A DNA stretch of 55,767 bases from positions 1 through 55,767 of the forward strand of contig CAIWMU010000153.1 of the NCBI GenBank assembly GCA_903913865.1, written 5' to 3'. This DNA is from an uncultured Verrucomicrobia subdivision 3 bacterium. GTDB lineage: Bacteria > Verrucomicrobiota > Verrucomicrobiia > Limisphaerales > UBA8199. This document shows, piece after piece, positions 53,508-55,767 of the stretch (positions are counted from its first letter, which is position 1; each line of letters opens with the position of its first letter). A program made the position numbers and the translations under genes. The notes below the pieces were generated by a model. It made no database searches, was not told the origin of the DNA, and saw only the letters and a program-made list of their open reading frames with translations.

Positions 53508-54404
53508 ATGTTTGACGTGGTTGCACCGCTCTCTGCCCCTCAAGTGTATACACCCCCATTGCGAGGTGTGCTTCATCCTCTGGCACAACATGTAATCGAC
53601 GCCTTGCGGCGACACGGCCCAGAGCCGACCGGCCTATGGTCTCTTCTGAACAGCCTTACGAGCGCTCGAAAACCTCAGGGACGGGACCATGTACGCTTCC
53701 TTTCCCTGCGGTTCTGGGTGGCGCTCCGGGAGCTACTCAGGGTCAAACTGGTGTTTCGTCATGGCGCACGGATCGCTCTGGCAGACTTCCCATCCAGACC
53801 ACGATCAACAATACGACCGGCACCGTCTACACGCACACGCCGTCGCAAACAGACCGACAGCAACACGCACCGTCCTGATTCAAACGCGACTGTAAACTGC
53901 GGTCATCCAGTTGAATGTAAACAGATTCCAGGCTTCAGGATCATGCCGACCTGTATGTCGCAAACCAAAAGCGTTCCTCCCACCCCTGCGGACATCCAAG
54001 CCGCAGCGCGCACACTAGCCGGTAGCCCTCGAAACAAGAAGAGCCCTTGGACAGGTTACCTGAATGGCGAGCGGCTCAAGCGCGGGTGGCTGGTAAGAGT
54101 GCCCACTGGTGAAGTGCTCCCCGCCTACCTCGTGCGGCGAAGCAAGGTTCTGGTGACACTGCCGGACACTCCGCAGCATTCTGGAAGGATCTTTGAACGC
54201 TACCCCGCAAGTAGCGTAACAAGGGTGAAGCTCCCGGCTGCGCAACTTCTGGGTAGACGAAAAGCTGGCGTGAAGGAGAAACCCAGCCTGCGGAAGAAGG
54301 AGTCGGCACGGCGCAACGGAACGCGACCGTGCCGTCCCGGCAAAAGGCTGGGGCACCCTGTATCCTGCTCCAAACCAGTCCGACTTGCGGATGGTATCCA
54401 CTGA
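53508..54404 (+). CDS. Unknown protein with winged-helix-like N-terminus
   Basis: A 298-residue ORF. Residues about 20-95 (HPLAQHVIDALRRHGPEPTG, LWSLLNSLTSARKPQGRDHV, LRFWVALRELLRVKLVFRHG) resemble a winged helix with an R/K-rich recognition region. The middle (100-160) is low-complexity, rich in R, T and N. From 160 on, a second domain with KSPWTGYLNGERLKRGWLVR and TGEVLPAYLVRRSKVLVTLP is beta-rich, followed by a K/R tail. The continuous frame and domain-like pattern support coding, but the start codon has no clear ribosome site. Function unknown; possibly DNA-binding. Confidence 0.5.
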   Translation: MFDVVAPLSAPQVYTPPLRGVLHPLAQHVIDALRRHGPEPTGLWSLLNSLTSARKPQGRDHVRFLSLRFWVALRELLRVKLVFRHGARIALADFPSRPRSTIRPAPSTRTRRRKQTDSNTHRPDSNATVNCGHPVECKQIPGFRIMPTCMSQTKSVPPTPADIQAAARTLAGSPRNKKSPWTGYLNGERLKRGWLVRVPTGEVLPAYLVRRSKVLVTLPDTPQHSGRIFERYPASSVTRVKLPAAQLLGRRKAGVKEKPSLRKKESARRNGTRPCRPGKRLGHPVSCSKPVRLADGIH

Positions 54405-54415
54405 CAACGGGCGGT

Positions 54416-55555
54416 TTAGTTGAATCCCACCTTCCGTTGGGGGTTAAACTCATTCCCACCTGCCGGGCTGCAGTATATCTCCGCGAGGCTGAAGTCCTTC
54501 TGATCGGGCAGCACCAAACCTTTATTGACTGCAACCCGTCCAGCTTCCTCAAGCGAGAGGCGTTTGAATTCACGGCTCCCGATGAGCCGCCCCGGGCGCA
54601 ACAGTGCTGAGTCCAGCTGACGGATGGGAGAGTTTGTGGTGGCGATCACCTGCAGTTTCAAGTGCTCCCCTAGAAATCCGTCACCCATGTTTAGCAAATT
54701 GCTGACGTCGGAATCCACGCCTGACACCCGTGGGAGCAGCAGATTCTCCGAGTCCTCCATGATCGCCACCCGTTGTTTATTGCCCGGTTGATCCATCCAG
54801 AACGAAACGAAGCCGGGGCTCGTCAGCAGAGCAAACGCGCTGGCATGGATGTAGTAGAACGCACACTCCTTGATCATCCGTAACATCAACCCGCGCAGAT
54901 AGCTGGTTTTGCCACAACCGGGAGGCCCGTGCAGGATGGTCAGGCCGCTCTGCCGCTGGCGCATCCTCTCAAGCCAACCCTGCTCCCAGCCAATGAAATC
55001 ATCCCCATAGTGCACCTTCAAATCATCCTCAGTCACCGGGGCTGCCTGCTTGATGGGAACCAACCTTGTCTCCGGCCCGGCTTCAGACAGGCTGATCAGC
55101 TGAAATCCCGGTTCCTCCTCAACCTCCTCGCGATATTGGTATACCCACGTCTTGGCCTTCAACGCTGCCGCAGCCGTTGGTGCGTATATCATCATGTTGG
55201 GCCATTCATAGACGACCAGCACATCATCTTCCAACTTGAACATCAACCGATCGATGCCCGCCTTGTTGTTCAGATTGATGTGCGTTTCAGTGCGCAGCAG
55301 CAGGTGCTCATTATTCTTCGACAACTTGACCAGATCAAATTGTCCCCAGACCTTGAGCAGGTGATAAGGGCGACGGTGCAGCTGTTCAAGGAGCGGCAAT
55401 TCAAAGAAGGACACCCGCTCTCTTTCCAGCATCTGCCAGATGGGTCTGGTTCTGCGACCGCTCTTCTTAGCCTCTACCTTCTCTCCAAACAATTCAGGAG
55501 CCTGCGGATCGCTTTCGCTCAGGACAGGCCCTGTGGGATCGTTGATAATTTCCAT
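54416..55555 (-). CDS. AAA+ ATPase, BCS1-like
   Basis: A 379-residue AAA+ protein. Walker A is LHGPPGCGKTSYLRGLMLRM, Walker B is RVAIMEDSENLLLP, and the sensor/arginine-finger region reads VIATTNSPIRQLDSALLRPG then RLIG. The R-P-G-R and T-N-x-x-x-x-L-D-x-A-L-L-R elements match the BCS1/spastin-type clade rather than DnaA or Clp. The N-terminal 190 residues are a beta-rich domain with no recognised family. Such ATPases remodel protein complexes. An upstream gene ends 13 bp before its ATG with a good ribosome site, so it is the second gene of an operon whose first member leaves the window. Confidence 0.87.
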   Translation of the reverse strand: MEIINDPTGPVLSESDPQAPELFGEKVEAKKSGRRTRPIWQMLERERVSFFELPLLEQLHRRPYHLLKVWGQFDLVKLSKNNEHLLLRTETHINLNNKAGIDRLMFKLEDDVLVVYEWPNMMIYAPTAAAALKAKTWVYQYREEVEEEPGFQLISLSEAGPETRLVPIKQAAPVTEDDLKVHYGDDFIGWEQGWLERMRQRQSGLTILHGPPGCGKTSYLRGLMLRMIKECAFYYIHASAFALLTSPGFVSFWMDQPGNKQRVAIMEDSENLLLPRVSGVDSDVSNLLNMGDGFLGEHLKLQVIATTNSPIRQLDSALLRPGRLIGSREFKRLSLEEAGRVAVNKGLVLPDQKDFSLAEIYCSPAGGNEFNPQRKVGFN

Positions 55556-55568
55556 TTTGTTGTTCCCT

Positions 55569-55767
55569 TCAATTAATTTTCAAATCAGTAAGCTTGCAAA
55601 GCGGTTCTGCCGAATCAGCTTCATAAGGCCGGAATGGATAACTCCTGCGCCCCAGCGCGGTAATCAGAGCTTGGCCTGCATCCAGCCCTGCCTGAACCTC
55701 CTTCAGGACGACATATTCATCCCGGCGGTGCCAGTTGTGGTAGCCAGATGAAATGTTCAGGCAGGAA
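55569..55767 (-). CDS. C-terminal end of an unidentified protein (partial)
   Basis: The last 65 residues of a minus-strand gene that begins beyond the window. It reads SCLNISSGYHNWHRRDEYVV then LKEVQAGLDAGQALITALGR, ending CKLTDLKIN. The N-I-S-S-G-Y-H-N-x-H-x-x-D-E-Y pattern is reminiscent of the zinc-ligand region of M20/M28-type metallopeptidases, but this is a weak call from a short tail. It is cotranscribed with the AAA+ ATPase gene 13 bp downstream. Confidence 0.5.
   Translation of the reverse strand, partial: SCLNISSGYHNWHRRDEYVVLKEVQAGLDAGQALITALGRRSYPFRPYEADSAEPLCKLTDLKIN

Noticed and set aside
51481-53509. Integron cassette array, suggested by several GTTAGRY/RYYYAAC sites among small ORFs
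   Set aside because: The sites are about as frequent as chance predicts for this degenerate motif. No site has a paired partner with attC-type inner arms, and no IntI gene is present.

Overview
The window most likely comes from a free-living, GC-rich, Gram-negative bacterium of the Verrucomicrobiota (PVC group). This is inferred from gene content, not from a marker phylogeny: a sulfatase, a GH29 fucosidase, a Tat-exported Gfo/Idh/MocA protein, a neutral-ceramidase-like protein, large secreted beta-sheet proteins and a PEP-CTERM protein sit together on DNA that is about 60% GC by eye. Most genes are ordinary chromosomal genes. No complete transposase and no CRISPR array was seen.

Layout. 1-275: end of a sulfatase. 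0.3-5.4 kb: a defence-like block, all on the minus strand, with an HKD-nuclease/helicase/DUF3427 protein, a frameshifted AbiEii-like nucleotidyltransferase, an unknown small ORF, a macro-domain protein and the N-terminal stump of an HsdR-like protein. 5.6-9.6 kb: mutY, a DUF2786-like gene, guaA, a pair of REP-like palindromes and a small lipoprotein. 9.8-16.6 kb: two large exported proteins, a beta-propeller lipoprotein with a tail-fibre-like end and a four-IPT/M19 peptidase-like protein. 17-19.9 kb: LuxE-like and LuxC-like genes followed by queD, with no luciferase genes. 19.9-22.8 kb: ceramidase-like protein and Gfo/Idh/MocA oxidoreductase. 23.0-25.0 kb: rpsJ-rplC-rplD-rplW, which ends at a strong terminator instead of continuing into rplB. 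25.2-30.1 kb: an exported nitrilase-family protein, a CFI-box protein and a secreted protein built of three long tandem repeats.

30.3-32.8 kb: an OPA-type transporter overlapping a HAD phosphatase. 33.1-33.8 kb: PEP-CTERM protein. 34.1-38.1 kb: a tight operon of iron alcohol dehydrogenase, aldehyde dehydrogenase and a GlnA-like ligase, probably for amine or amino-alcohol catabolism. 38.2-40.7 kb: a secreted glycosidase. 40.9-46.3 kb: a sulfur-acquisition cluster made of an Rrf2 regulator, YezD, porin, sulfate-binding protein, a zinc deacylase and cysteine synthase. 46.4-47.8 kb: fucosidase. 48.1-49.3 kb: Fic protein behind a duplicated operator-like repeat. 49.6 kb: a small phosphatase-like protein.

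From about 50.06 kb the character changes. A 26-nt tRNA 3' end with CCA is followed by a serine recombinase, AT-richer DNA, unknown small genes (two of them a diverged tandem duplication), a winged-helix-like ORF and a BCS1-like AAA+ ATPase. This looks like the left part of an integrated element running off the right edge of the window.
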